Below are positions 24,312 to 34,769 of a stretch of 64,000 nt of DNA, piece after piece. Below the pieces are notes generated by a model. The model did no database searches and was not told where the DNA came from. It saw nothing but the letters and a program-made list of their open reading frames with translations. Numbering within the stretch: position 1 is the first letter of the stretch; each line of letters begins with the position of its first letter. Source of the stretch: Pogostemon cablin (taxonomy: Eukaryota; Streptophyta; Magnoliopsida; Lamiales; Lamiaceae); assembly GCA_023678885.1 (NCBI GenBank), contig CM042955.1:39027088-39091087 (forward strand). Reading direction: 5' to 3'. The position numbers were made by a program, and so were the translations under genes.

Positions 24312-26152
24312 TGTTGGATTGTATACTAAAAGTCTAGCTTTTTGTATGAACAATGTTATAACAATTTATTTGAAATTAGAATCATATGATCAAATGATTG
24401 CATCTTATAATTTATTTATGTGTACGATGCAATAGTCCACTTACTTTATACTGTAAATAATATATTGTGCGACAACACGTGGAAGATCATATTATCGGCT
24501 CCCTTACAAAGTATAAACAGATGCTCACAACCAAGATAGACGGGGACTCTCTATCGGGATGGTTGTAGTGTGATTTGGTATTAGTTTGTCTTAACTATAG
24601 AATCACATTAGTATGCTTTGTGTGTATTAAGTAGGACCACTTGAGATCGTTCGACTTATACTGGCTTATAGAAGAACTTGATCTATGTTATTATGGATGT
24701 TCGTTCTCTTAATCCCTATACAATAACCTCGACATGTAAGGCAGTATGTATTTCTTTGATTCATCAATGGGTGAGTTTTACATGTTATTAAATCAACAAA
24801 CTCGGTGAGTTGGGGAATAGTGTTGTCTCTTTGGTGTTCTGTTGATTGTAGAAGGAATCCATTACCGAAATAGGTTGATGATGTCCCCTTGAGGAGCTCA
24901 TAAGGATTATCATGTAAACCTTGCAGGTGGATTTATTTCGGCATGATAATTAGGTTGAGTGGTACTACTCTCGGATGAGATATTAATTAATGGAGTTGTC
25001 AATAATTTAATTAATTAATGGGCATTGTATATCTTAAACATGGGGTGACTAATGGGCACATAATAAGAAGGAGCCCATAACGTAATTATGAGATTAGAAT
25101 GGTAGTGCAGTAATAACATTTTAGTGGTATATATTATTATTATTGGACTTAAGTATAAACTTTGGGCTAAGCTTGGATACTTATGCCCAATAGAGGCCCA
25201 ACTCTAATTTCTCCTTCTGGTTCCTGCTGTAGCCCATATATAAGTCATCTCAGCTATCTGGAAATCCTAATCTAACTGATTAATCACGCCTAACATGTGA
25301 GGAGGGTTAGGGAATAGCAGATTGAGAAGATCTTGAAGATCGTCGCCCACACGACGTCGAGATTGGACTTGGGAATACAGCAGAAGACTGGAAGGTTGTT
25401 TGCTACTATTATCTATCAATTTGCATGATTTTTATAAAATTGTATAGAACTCAGAACTATTTATGTGATATACTGACAAAAATCCACTGAAGAGAGGATC
25501 ATTTTGGCGCATAGATCACTCAAATCGGAGGTCAGACGAGAGAGTTATGCCCAACATGGTGAGACTGCATAGGCCGTCGGCGAGAATTCATCCTCTCCAA
25601 TATACCTTGGTAAAAGGTAATATGTTTCTATGTTTTCTTGTTTCAACTGATTGTTAGAAACGTATGGAATCCTAACGGTTCACATTAACCAAAGGATCGA
25701 ACGTCGACAAAACCTAATGATTAATTATTCATACCTAACATTATGAGGAGGGTGAGGGAATAACATATTGAGAAAATCTTGAGGATTGTCGCCCACGCGA
25801 CGTCAAGATTGGACTTGGGAATACAACAGAAGATCATAAGGTTGTTTGTTGCTGCTGTTTGTCAACTTCGATGATTTTTCTAAAATCATGTGGAACTCTA
25901 AATTTTTTGTGTAATACACCATTTGAAAGCCATGGAAGATAAAATTGTTTTGGCTTGTAGATCACTCAAATCGGAATCGGATGAAGAAGTTATGCCCAAA
26001 ACCGTGAGGCTACACAGGCTGCCGGCGAGAATCTTTCTTCTTCAACATACACTGGTGAAAGGTAATACGTTTCTATGTTTTCTTGCTTCCGCTGAATTAG
26101 AAATGCATGGAACCCTAACGGTCCACATTAACCAAAGGATCGAAAGCCAACA
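24312..26152 (+). repeat. 3' LTR of Copia-A with internal tandem duplication
   Basis: It starts TGTTGGATTG after the polypurine tract AAGTGGGAGAT and ends GCCAACA. Length is 1841 bp because the last part (25262-25709) is repeated as 25710-26152 with a period of about 446 bp; without the extra copy it matches the 1384-bp Copia-D LTR. The two repeat copies have diverged noticeably, so the duplication is not recent. Confidence 0.88.
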
Positions 26153-26157
26153 ATTCC

Positions 26158-26941
26158 AACTCGTATGAATGATTCAAAGACCATATTGTCTTTCTTTGAA
26201 GAAACATATCTTCGCCTGCTATGGAGTTCCTAGAGCACTTGTAAGTGATGGAGGTTCCCACTTCGTCAACAAGCTTCTTGAAAGAGTTCTCAAGGAATAT
26301 GGTGTTAAGCATAGGGTTACTACACCCTATCATTCTCAATCTAATGGGCAAGCCGAGGTCTCCAACCGACAAGTGAACCAAATTTTAGCAAAAGTAGTCA
26401 GAACTAATAGGAAGGATTAGGCTATGAAGCTCAATGATATTTTGTGGGGGTTCCGAACTGCTTACAAGACTGTACTTGACATGTCACCTTATCAAATCAT
26501 CTATGGGAAGCCGTGCCACTTACCCGTTGAGATTCAGCATAAGTCTTTTTGGGCATTGAGAAGTTTGAACTTGTGTATTAAGGATCAAAAGGAGTTGAGG
26601 TTGACTAATATTAAGCAACCAGACGAGTTCAGGAATCAAGCTTACAAGAATTCTGTGATCTATAAAGAAAGAATGAAGAAATGGCATTATTCAAATATCA
26701 CTTTCAAGGAATTCAAGAAAGGTGATGAGGTATTACTCTTTAACTCTCGTTTGAAGCCCTTTGCAGGAAAATTGAAATCGAAATGGACAGGACCATTCAT
26801 TATTCATAGCAAGCCTGTGGAGGGTGGAGTTTTGAGATCATGGACAAAGACGGAGACATCATAGAGGCGAATGCGCATCAATTGAAGCACTATAAGTCAC
26901 CGGATGATGCTTGCATCCTCTTTGAGAATACCTTGCATTGA
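26158..26941 (+). pseudogene. pol: Athila integrase C-terminal part, copy 2
   Basis: It reads on from the Copia-A junction: FACYGVPRALVSDGGSHF, then GQAEVSNR with the catalytic glutamate kept (lost in copy 1), and LWGFRTAYKTVLDMSPYQ. A TAG at 26418-26420 replaces the Trp of RKDWA. A frameshift near 26805 precedes the end, which returns to the expected HYKSPDD tail and TGA at 26939. Zinc finger, RT and RNase H lie outside the window. Confidence 0.88.
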
Positions 26942-27084
26942 TGTGGTACCGTCGTAATGCTCCGACGTTAAACAAGAGCGCCTGTTGGGGGCTTTCCCTC
27001 CTATTTATTGCTGTATTTCATTAGTGTGGGTAATAAATTTTTATATTTGATGTGCTTACTTATCGAAAATTACATCTCTTTGCA

Positions 27085-27126
27085 AACTTAGTTTCGACTA
27101 TAGCTTCTACTAAGTTTGGGGGGTGA
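27085..27126 (+). promoter_or_regulatory. Hairpin plus internal polypurine tract (copy 2)
   Basis: AACTTAGT (27085-27092) pairs with ACTAAGTT (27109-27116), and the tract AAGTTTGGGGGG (27112-27123) is followed directly by TGATG, the first five bases of the LTR start. This is the closest internal match to the true 3' tract and LTR boundary. Confidence 0.5.
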
Positions 27127-27502
27127 TGTACTTACCTTATCGTCGCACCGAGAGTATAATCTTTTCTTTGTAATGTTTGTTAGGGGAGTTGACTTTTTGC
27201 AGCATATTATAACTTTAACTGGTGTTGATGTGTCGATTTTTTTTACAATTTGCCTAATATTTAGTGGTGTTTTATTTATTGCGTCGTATGCGGAGTATAT
27301 GCACATGATTTCTTTGCAATTTGCCTAATGTTTAGTGGTGTTTTGTTTATTGTGTCATATGCGGGGTATATGCACATGATTTATTGAGTCTTAATTATGC
27401 TTCTTTAGTATAGTTTTGCTCTGTTTTGGTACCTAATAATCATTTTTGAGCTTGAAGTTTGCAGAGGACGAAGAAGAATCGAGTTTGAATGATCAGGGGC
27501 AT

Positions 27503-27766
27503 GGTTCGACCAAGGAGGAAGGTCAAACCAAATGGTTTGGTTGAACCAGCAATCAGAGAAAATGTTACAAGCTAGTTTGACCAAGAGTGCTGTGGTTTGA
27601 CCAAGAGTTCGAGTCAAACCAGACACCTGAAAGTTTATTGCAGGCTGGTTCAACCTCAACGTCTTGGTTCGACCCCCAGTTCGAGCCAAACCATATTATT
27701 AAAGTTATCCAAAAGCATGGTTCGACCACGATGAGGAGGCTCGACCACTTGGTTCGAGTCGAACCA
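27503..27766 (+). repeat. GGTTCGACC palindrome array, pol/ORF3 position (copy 2)
   Basis: Repeated GGTTCGACC, GGTCAAACC and GAGTCGAACC half motifs, more decayed than in copy 1 but at the same site between integrase and ORF3. One instance at about 27665 reads GGTTCGACCCC. The ORF3 ATG follows 248 bp downstream. Confidence 0.85.
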
Positions 27767-28013
27767 ACTCAGGCAAGTCAAGTTTAAATGTGATTTTCAC
27801 CCCTATTCCGTACATTCTTCACACCACCCGCACTCAAATCCTCTCCGAACTAAAAACCTCTCTTTCAAAATTTGTTTATTCTTCATTCTACTCCGATTAA
27901 GCCACTTTCCACCCTTCCCACGCTCTAATTTTCACGGATTTGGAGCATTTAATTGCAAAAACTAGGGTTTTCCATCCAATTTGAGGATTTTCATGCTTTG
28001 TTCATACTAAGCC

Positions 28014-30039
28014 ATGGCTGGAACGAAAGGTAAGTTTTCTTAACTCTATTACCCTAGGATTGAAGTTCTATTGCTTGATATTAAGTGGGAAGTTGATTGA
28101 ACTAATGTTTATATGGATTCATAGTGTAATTTGAATTTTTGTTTGAAATCTCATATGAACAAGTGATGGGTTCAATTTTATTTGTTGATTTATTGTTAGA
28201 CCTTGATGTTTACGTGAAGTTGTTGAGTAATTTGAGTGGTGAAGTGAAGCATGTAGAATTTTGAGTTGAATTGTTAAATTTGATAGATGCATGCTTAAGA
28301 AAGTGAAGTGATGATGCAATTGTTGATAATTCTTATTGAAGAGTTGAATATGAAGTTAAATTGAATTAGCATGTGAATGGATTTGTTGTTAAATTTTTGA
28401 ACACATGAAGATTGGGAGCATGCTTGTTTGAAGTAGATTATGCATGAAAAACTTAAAGTCTTGAGTAGAGTTTAGTGTATGATTAGAATTGGAATGAAGT
28501 TGGTTTGTTTTTCATGTATCTGTTTGGTATTGAAATATTATTCTTTTAGGAAAAGAAAAGGAGACTGAAATTCACTCCAAGAAGAGACAAGATAGGTAGC
28601 ATCGTAAGGACGAGGTTACTAAGAAGTTACGGCTTAAGGAGAGACTGCCTAGGAACTTCTACATTGAGATGGAGAATTGGGAGGAAATTAAGGATCGATG
28701 GGGTGCGATGTTTGATAGGATCACTCGCACGAGGTACCAAAATGATGAGGCCATGGTTATGATGAACATCCGTGATGACATTATGTGAATGCTTGATCAA
28801 GTGGGCATCCGTCAATTCATGGAGACGAAGAGCCAGGCATCTGTCTTATACTATATTACAATCAAGAAGGGTGTAATTTCTTTTCCGTATGAGTGGTCGT
28901 TCCAACTGGGAGGTAAAAGAAGGACTTAGACCTCTGAGGATTTCAATGTTCTGCTAGAAACTCAGAGAGGGGTTTCTAGGCATGAAAATGGGCATTTTAG
29001 ACCGAACGATTTTTAGAGAGCTATTTTAGGTGAGGACATGGATTTCAAGACAAAGGATGCTCGTGCTACTTTGATTAGGAACCCCATTATTAGATACATG
29101 GATAGAGTTTTGAGCAACACGTTGTTTGCCTGATCTGAGGAAAGTTGCGTATCTAGGGGATAGTTGTATGCTCTTTGGTGTATATTGAATGGAGTGCAGT
29201 TTAATGTGGGATCGTATTTGATTCAGCAGCTCTACAAATTCAGGAGTTTCACTTTTTAGAGAGTGAATATTGGAGGATTGCTTACTCATGTGGCTGAGTC
29301 GTACCATATGGATTTTACTGGCATTACTCCTATCTTGGAGAATCCGGATCTCGTGATGAGTGCATGTGTTAAAGCTGGATTTGCTCTGCATGGGACTGGA
29401 GATTGGATGTTTGTTAGGGTTTCTAATCCCTATTCTTTCATGTTTCCTTATGATGTGGGATCATTGACTGCGATCCGGAATGATGGAAACTTATTGATGA
29501 ACACTATATCAGATGAAGCGATTTCAATTACGTGCCTGCAGAGAGGTGATTGGAGGACTGTGGCTTAGATGTACGCTTCTGGTATATTTGATGACTTGCA
29601 AAGGATAGTGGACCAAGCACAGCAGCCACAGCAGCAGCCTCAGCAAAAAGAGCACATTGAGCAGATGCATGGAGAGGAGCCTCTTGAGCAGCATCTTGAG
29701 ATAGATCTACCACAACTGCAGTAGCATGAGATGCCACCACCACAGCCATAGCAGCAACAATGGGGCGGTGCTGATGAGTTCTACAGGGAGAAGTTTCGAC
29801 TGATGAACGAGCACCTTGTGAATCTGAATAACAATCAGAGGAAGACGAATCGCCAGCTTGCCTTGGCAAACGCAAATTATTCCGCGCTGAGTTTGAGATA
29901 TGATGCTATGGATAGGAGATTGGGGGAGATGCAAGCCAATGATCGTGAGATGGATAGAAAGCTTTGGGTATTGTAGAGAGATTTCGACCTATGGCGCATG
30001 GAAATTAGTGATGATGATGATGATGCTCCGGCGAAGTAG
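28014..30039 (+). pseudogene. Athila ORF3 (ATHILA ORF-1-like), copy 2, spliced
   Basis: Exon 1 is 28014-28029 (CCATGGCTGG context), the intron 28030-28549 (GTAAGT to CTTTTAG) and exon 2 28550-30039. Joining exon 1 to exon 2 stays in one frame to the TAG at 30037, with no frameshift, which strongly supports the intron. About eleven in-frame stops interrupt it; most replace Trp, Gln or Arg codons seen in copy 1. Motifs include LGGKRRT, IRNPIIRYMDRV, SNTLFA, GVQFNVGSYLIQQLY and VNIGGLLTHV. A Gln/Pro-rich part, a coiled-coil-like part and an Asp-rich tail (five Asp) end the protein. Confidence 0.87.
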
Positions 30040-30785
30040 AGTGCACCAGGTTTATTTTTCTTTGTCTGCTTCATCTCATCTCATTCTCTTTTATCTTTAC
30101 AGGTGGGGTATTTGTGGGTGTGAGTGGATCTATTGATAGTATACACTGATTCTGAGATTGGATTGTTGGTGATACTTGATTTGGATTGTTGGTGATACTT
30201 GATTTGGATTGATATAATGCGCTATTTGATAAGTATGTTGCATTCGTATTTTGCATGTGTTGATTTTGTTGATGAAAAGCATGTATAACTTGTTAAATAT
30301 GTGGTGTTCATTATTGAATTGAACTTGATTATATGCTATGAGGAGTGTTAGAATTCTATTTACCCATGTGAGAGTTTGAGCCTTATGAAATCATGCTAAA
30401 TCCATGCGTGATAGTTTATTCTTGTAAAAATCATTTATATGATCGTATTCTAAAACTTGGCTTGGAGTCTTGTGTGGGACTTATGATTGATTAGTTATCA
30501 GGACATGATTTTAGGCCATTATTATTTATTTGAGTTACTTAGCTAAAATTTACCTTCCTATATACTGTATAAATCAATGGAAGCCCCATTGAGCCTTTAA
30601 AAGCTTTTTCTTTGGCAACCCTTGATAAAAATCCTTATTCATCCTTTACTTAAGCCTTGTTGAATACCTTATTCATTAGTAGAGAGTTGAGGTGAATATA
30701 TGCTAGTTTGAATAGAAAGAAGAAAAGGAAAGAAAAAATTTGGTTGAGTGGTATGAAGAAAAGAGAAATATGGTTAAATTGTTTA

Positions 30786-30847
30786 GGGGTAGTGCTTGAA
30801 ACCGGTACCCCGACTGCTTAGGAGGGTAGTGCCCGAAATTGGTACCC
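30786..30847 (+). repeat. Paired GGGGTA...TACCCC hairpin motifs (copy 2)
   Basis: Two copies, 30786-30811 and 30824-30847, each GGG(G)TAGTGC...GGTACCC(C). They match the pair at 9045-9153 in copy 1 but are packed closer together. Confidence 0.5.
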
Positions 30848-31068
30848 TTGTACTTTGACGAAAGAAGTTGTTGATTCCAAAGAAAAGAAGGAAAAGTTGA
30901 ATCGCAAAGATCATGAGGATAAGATGGAGAAGATGAAGCTATTTGATGAAAAGCAAAGCTCCAAGGTAATTCTCTACTAGTGAATTAGTCACTTTATCTA
31001 TATTTTCCTACCTTTACCAAAGTGCCAATATTACAACTCAAAAGCAAGTCCTTTGTAATCCTATTAAT

Positions 31069-32270
31069 TGTTGGATTGTATACTAAAAGTCTAGCTTTAG
31101 TATGAAAAATGTCATAACTATATTTGAAATGAGAATCATTGATCAAATGATTGCATCTTATAATTTATTTTATATGCATGATGCAATAGTCCATTTACTT
31201 TATACTGTAGATAATATGTTGTGCGATAACAGGCAGAAGATCATATTATCGGTTTCCTTATAAAGTATAAATAGATGCTCACAACTGAGATAGACGGGGA
31301 CTCTCTATCGGTATGGTTGTAGTGTGGTTTAGTATTAGCTTGTCTTGACTATAGAATCACATTAGTGCACTTGTGTGTATTGAGTAGGACCGCCTGAGAT
31401 CGTTCGACTTATACTGACTTATAGAAGAACTTGATCTCTGTTATTATGGAAGTTCGTGCTCTTAATCCCTATACAATAATCTCGACACGTAGGGCAGTAT
31501 GTATTTCTTTGATTCATCAATGGGTGAGATTTATATGTATTAAATCAACAAACTCGGTGAGTTGGGAAGTAGTGTTGTATCTATGTTGTGCTGTTGATTG
31601 TAGAAGGAATCCATGTCCGACATAGGTTGATGATGTCCCCTTGAGGAGCTCATAAGGTTTATCATGTAAATCTTGCAAGTGGATTAATTTCCGGCATGAT
31701 AATAAGGTTGAGTGGTACTACTCTCGGATGAGATATTAATTAATTTGAGTTGTCAGTAACTTAATTAATTAATGGACATTGTATATCTTAAACATGGGGA
31801 GACTATCGGGCTCATAATAACAAGGAGCCCAGAACATAATTTGGGATTGAATGGGTAGTGCAATAATAATATTTTAGTGGACTATATTATTATTATTGGA
31901 TTTAATTAAGAGCTTTGGGCTAAGCTTGGTTAATTAAATTCAATTGAGGCCCAGTCCAATTTCTCCTCCTGGTCCCTGTTGTAGCCCAATTATATAAGTC
32001 ATCTCAGCTCCTGTTAACCCTAAGTTAGTGCCTCATTTGACAGAGAGAAAAGAACATGAGCAGATTGAGAGAATCCTGCGGATTGTTGACCACACAACAG
32101 CAGGATTCGACTTGGGACATACAGCAGAAGATCGAGAGGTGGTTCTCTGCAGCGGTTCATCCTCTACATCAATCTAGAACTACGGTAAACATTATTTAAT
32201 TATTTCCGCTGATTATTTGCCTGAATTCCTAATCGTATCACGTTTGAACCACACGATCCAATTGCCAACA
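31069..32270 (+). repeat. 5' LTR of Copia-B
   Basis: 1202 bp, TGTTGGATTG to TTGCCAACA, with the primer site directly following. A TATATAAG box at 31991-31998 is a likely promoter. Confidence 0.94.
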
Positions 32271-32272
32271 AT

Positions 32273-32284
32273 TGGTATCAGAGC
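32273..32284 (+). promoter_or_regulatory. Primer binding site (initiator Met-tRNA), Copia-B
   Basis: TGGTATCAGAGC, 2 nt after the LTR end. Confidence 0.93.
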
Positions 32285-32539
32285 GTTGGTTTCGTGGTGA
32301 AACGTAAGATTGGGTTTTTGTGATTATATGATTATATGATATGATCTGGTTGTAATCACATTATTCCTGATGCGCTTTTCGTGATTTATTATCGCTAGTG
32401 AGATAGTTCTTTTTTGGGTTTGTTTAATTTTGATTAATCCATGAATCCCTATTTGACTAATCTGGTGTTATTGATCGCTGATGATTAAATTCGCTGGTCA
32501 CCCTATTTGCTTCTATGATGATCTCTTATGAACGGATTT

Positions 32540-33400
32540 ATCACACGCACACACACGGTGATGGCAAGCCTTGCCCACTTGTCGGCACGACCCTGAACGG
32601 GACTAAGGACCATGAAAATGGAGACGGTAGATTCAGGGCGAGGCTAGGCTGCACGATGTGCAACAGAGGCACCGAGAGGCGGTGACTGGGCACGTCGACT
32701 CAGACGGAGGCACCGATGAAGGCCCTATAAGCGACAGCAGGCATTTGCCCACAAGGATTTGGGCGTGCTGCACTGCCGTCGTGCGGCAAGTGGTCTATTA
32801 CCACTGATGTGATCGACGGACAAAGGCAAGGCGACTGGTGGTTGTGAGCACCATCGGACATGAGCGGCGATGCTCCCGGGCGAGTTCAAGCCAGTAATTG
32901 ATGCTACGGACTAGAGATCTGGGCCGATTCCTAGCGAATCGACTGGACGATCCTATGCGACTCACTGAGGAGTCGTTCGATCGAGGCACGGCAACATCTC
33001 GATCGATTCTATGGTGGATTCTAGTCGCTGTGCTCGTTTCTGGCTGTGGCGTTCTGAGCATGTCTGCTGTAATTTGCAGGCGACTCGTTTCTTATCGATG
33101 GCGTAGATGTGAGCTGCTGAGTGGTCATCGACGATAGCTGCTTGTGGCTGCATCCCAGGCGAGTCGTGATGATGCCTGTAACCATGGCTGTCGTCGCTGC
33201 TTCGTGGGATAGCGCTGGGAGTTGGACCTGCAGCGGTGTCGGAACTTCACGGCAGCAGGCTGAAGGTGCAATTCCGGTGGCTGATGGCACAAAAACCGAG
33301 AACAGCAGCACCGGTAATTGCTTCGTATGAAAGTCGTGCTGGTGTTTGCTTTGGCTGGATTGCGGCTGCAAGGGGCAGGGTGGATGACCTTAATTGCTGG
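32540..33400 (+). other. GC-rich leader segment, Copia-B
   Basis: GC-rich block between primer site and gag remnants, in the same place as 16081-16960 of the minus-strand element but without clear sequence similarity by eye. The frames in it are short, up to 116 codons on the minus strand, and none looks like a known protein. It could be captured host sequence. Confidence 0.5.
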
Positions 33401-33410
33401 AAAATGGGTT

Positions 33411-33811
33411 TGGGCTCATTTCCTTATTGGGTCAAGCTTCCTTATTGGGCCAAGTTTATTTGAAGGGCTCTTTTCCTAATAATTGTTTTGGGCTGCTGGG
33501 CCCAAATGTTTATTAAGGTGTTTATTGGGCTCTTTTTAGTTTATAGGCTGCTCATTTTTTTTAATTTGGTTTTGGGCTATTGGGCCCAATTTTAATTAAA
33601 TGGTAATGGGCTGCTAGACTAATTAATTTTAATTAATTGTGGGTAATGGGCCAAGCATGATAAATTAGTTATTTATTAATGGGCTAATTTTGTGCTGGTG
33701 GGCTTGGTGGATTTAATTTAATTTTGGGCTGAGTATATGGGTCATGGATAATGGGCTTGATTAATTATTTAATCTGCTGCTCATTTTGTGCTTATTTGTT
33801 GCTCTAGGGCC
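33411..33811 (+). repeat. TGGGCY cluster in Copia-B leader
   Basis: I count 13 TGGGCC/TGGGCT motifs in about 400 bp, all on the plus strand, in AT-rich surroundings. The counterpart is 15640-16080 in the minus-strand element. Confidence 0.6.
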
Positions 33812-34079
33812 CAATTAGTTGATCCACTATTTATACAATTAATTATGATATATAACTGATTTAATTGTTTTAACTTGACAATTAATTGTTATATATACAA
33901 GGCATGTTCTATGTGATTTATTTACTTAAATTGCTGTTAATAGAAGCATGTCTAAGTTGTATATTTTATTCTGGAATATTATATGCATGTTAAAAACCCT
34001 CGGTGTTAAATAACTAAGTGGGAGAGGGGATTGGTTATTAATTCCCGCAGCCTCCATGATTGGTTTGTTAGCGATGTGA

Positions 34080-34400
34080 ATAGACTTGCGCGTCGGCATT
34101 ACAGCCTTCCTCCCCATCGGATGAGTTTATTCATGGATTGCTGGAACAGACTTCATTAAATAATTATGTTTGTAATGTGATGCATATGAACTTGCGCATT
34201 GGCTTAGACCTTCCTCCCTATCGGATGAGTTTATATGCGGTTCACTGGTACAAACTTGTAATAGATGACTGTAGGAAGTTATCCGAGTGCGTGTGCACTT
34301 CTCTATCTGTAAGGCACATAAGCTTGGGCCGCGGACTTGGGGTCAAATAATGGTGCACACTTAGATGTAAATAATAAGTATCCTCCCCATCGGAGTCACT
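34080..34400 (+). repeat. Imperfect repeats of about 107 bp, Copia-B
   Basis: CCTCCC[CT]ATCGGATGAGTTTAT recurs at about 34105 and 34212, and a shortened form (CCTCCCCATCGGAGT) at about 34382. The block is shared by all four copia copies. Confidence 0.6.
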
Positions 34401-34769
34401 CCTTTTATTTGCATGGCTAAAGAGGAACCGACTATTAATTATTTTGTCATAAAGTTAGGTTGACAAATGAAATTAATGGGTAAAACCTTCTCTTGTAAAT
34501 GTTTGGGTTTGTAAACGTCCACACTATCGTGGCTTGCAGACTCACGGTGCTTGAGATGTCGGTGAATTTTATTTTATATTGTTTTAAGGGAATCAATATA
34601 AAAGAATAAAATTTGAAGATTTGATCGGTTAATTAATTTGTGATTCTCTGAATTTTGAATGATTTTATTTCACTAATTGTTAACTAAACGACATTATATT
34701 TACTTGTCCAAAATTAGTTGATTAGAAAAGAATCTTGGTTTTGAAAATTACTGCTTAAGAAAATACATG

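Larger units (their letters stand above)
19659..26152 (+). mobile_element. Copia-A, Ty1/copia, 3' portion
   Basis: Internal sequence is at 19659-20100 and 20941-24311, and the 3' LTR at 24312-26152. The 5' part lies left of the window, beyond Athila copy 1. The right flank ATTCC (26153-26157) continues into Athila copy 2 integrase, so that is the target. The LTR type matches Copia-D, not Copia-B. An Athila LTR remnant splits the inside. Confidence 0.88.

Noticed and set aside
31431..31625. 64-codon frame repeated in four copia LTRs (also 10873, 17913, 38243)
   Set aside because: The copies are LTRs of one young subfamily, so the frame is shared by descent. It begins with a non-ATG codon, and the subfamily of Copia-A and Copia-D disrupts it. 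No sign of coding constraint beyond recency.
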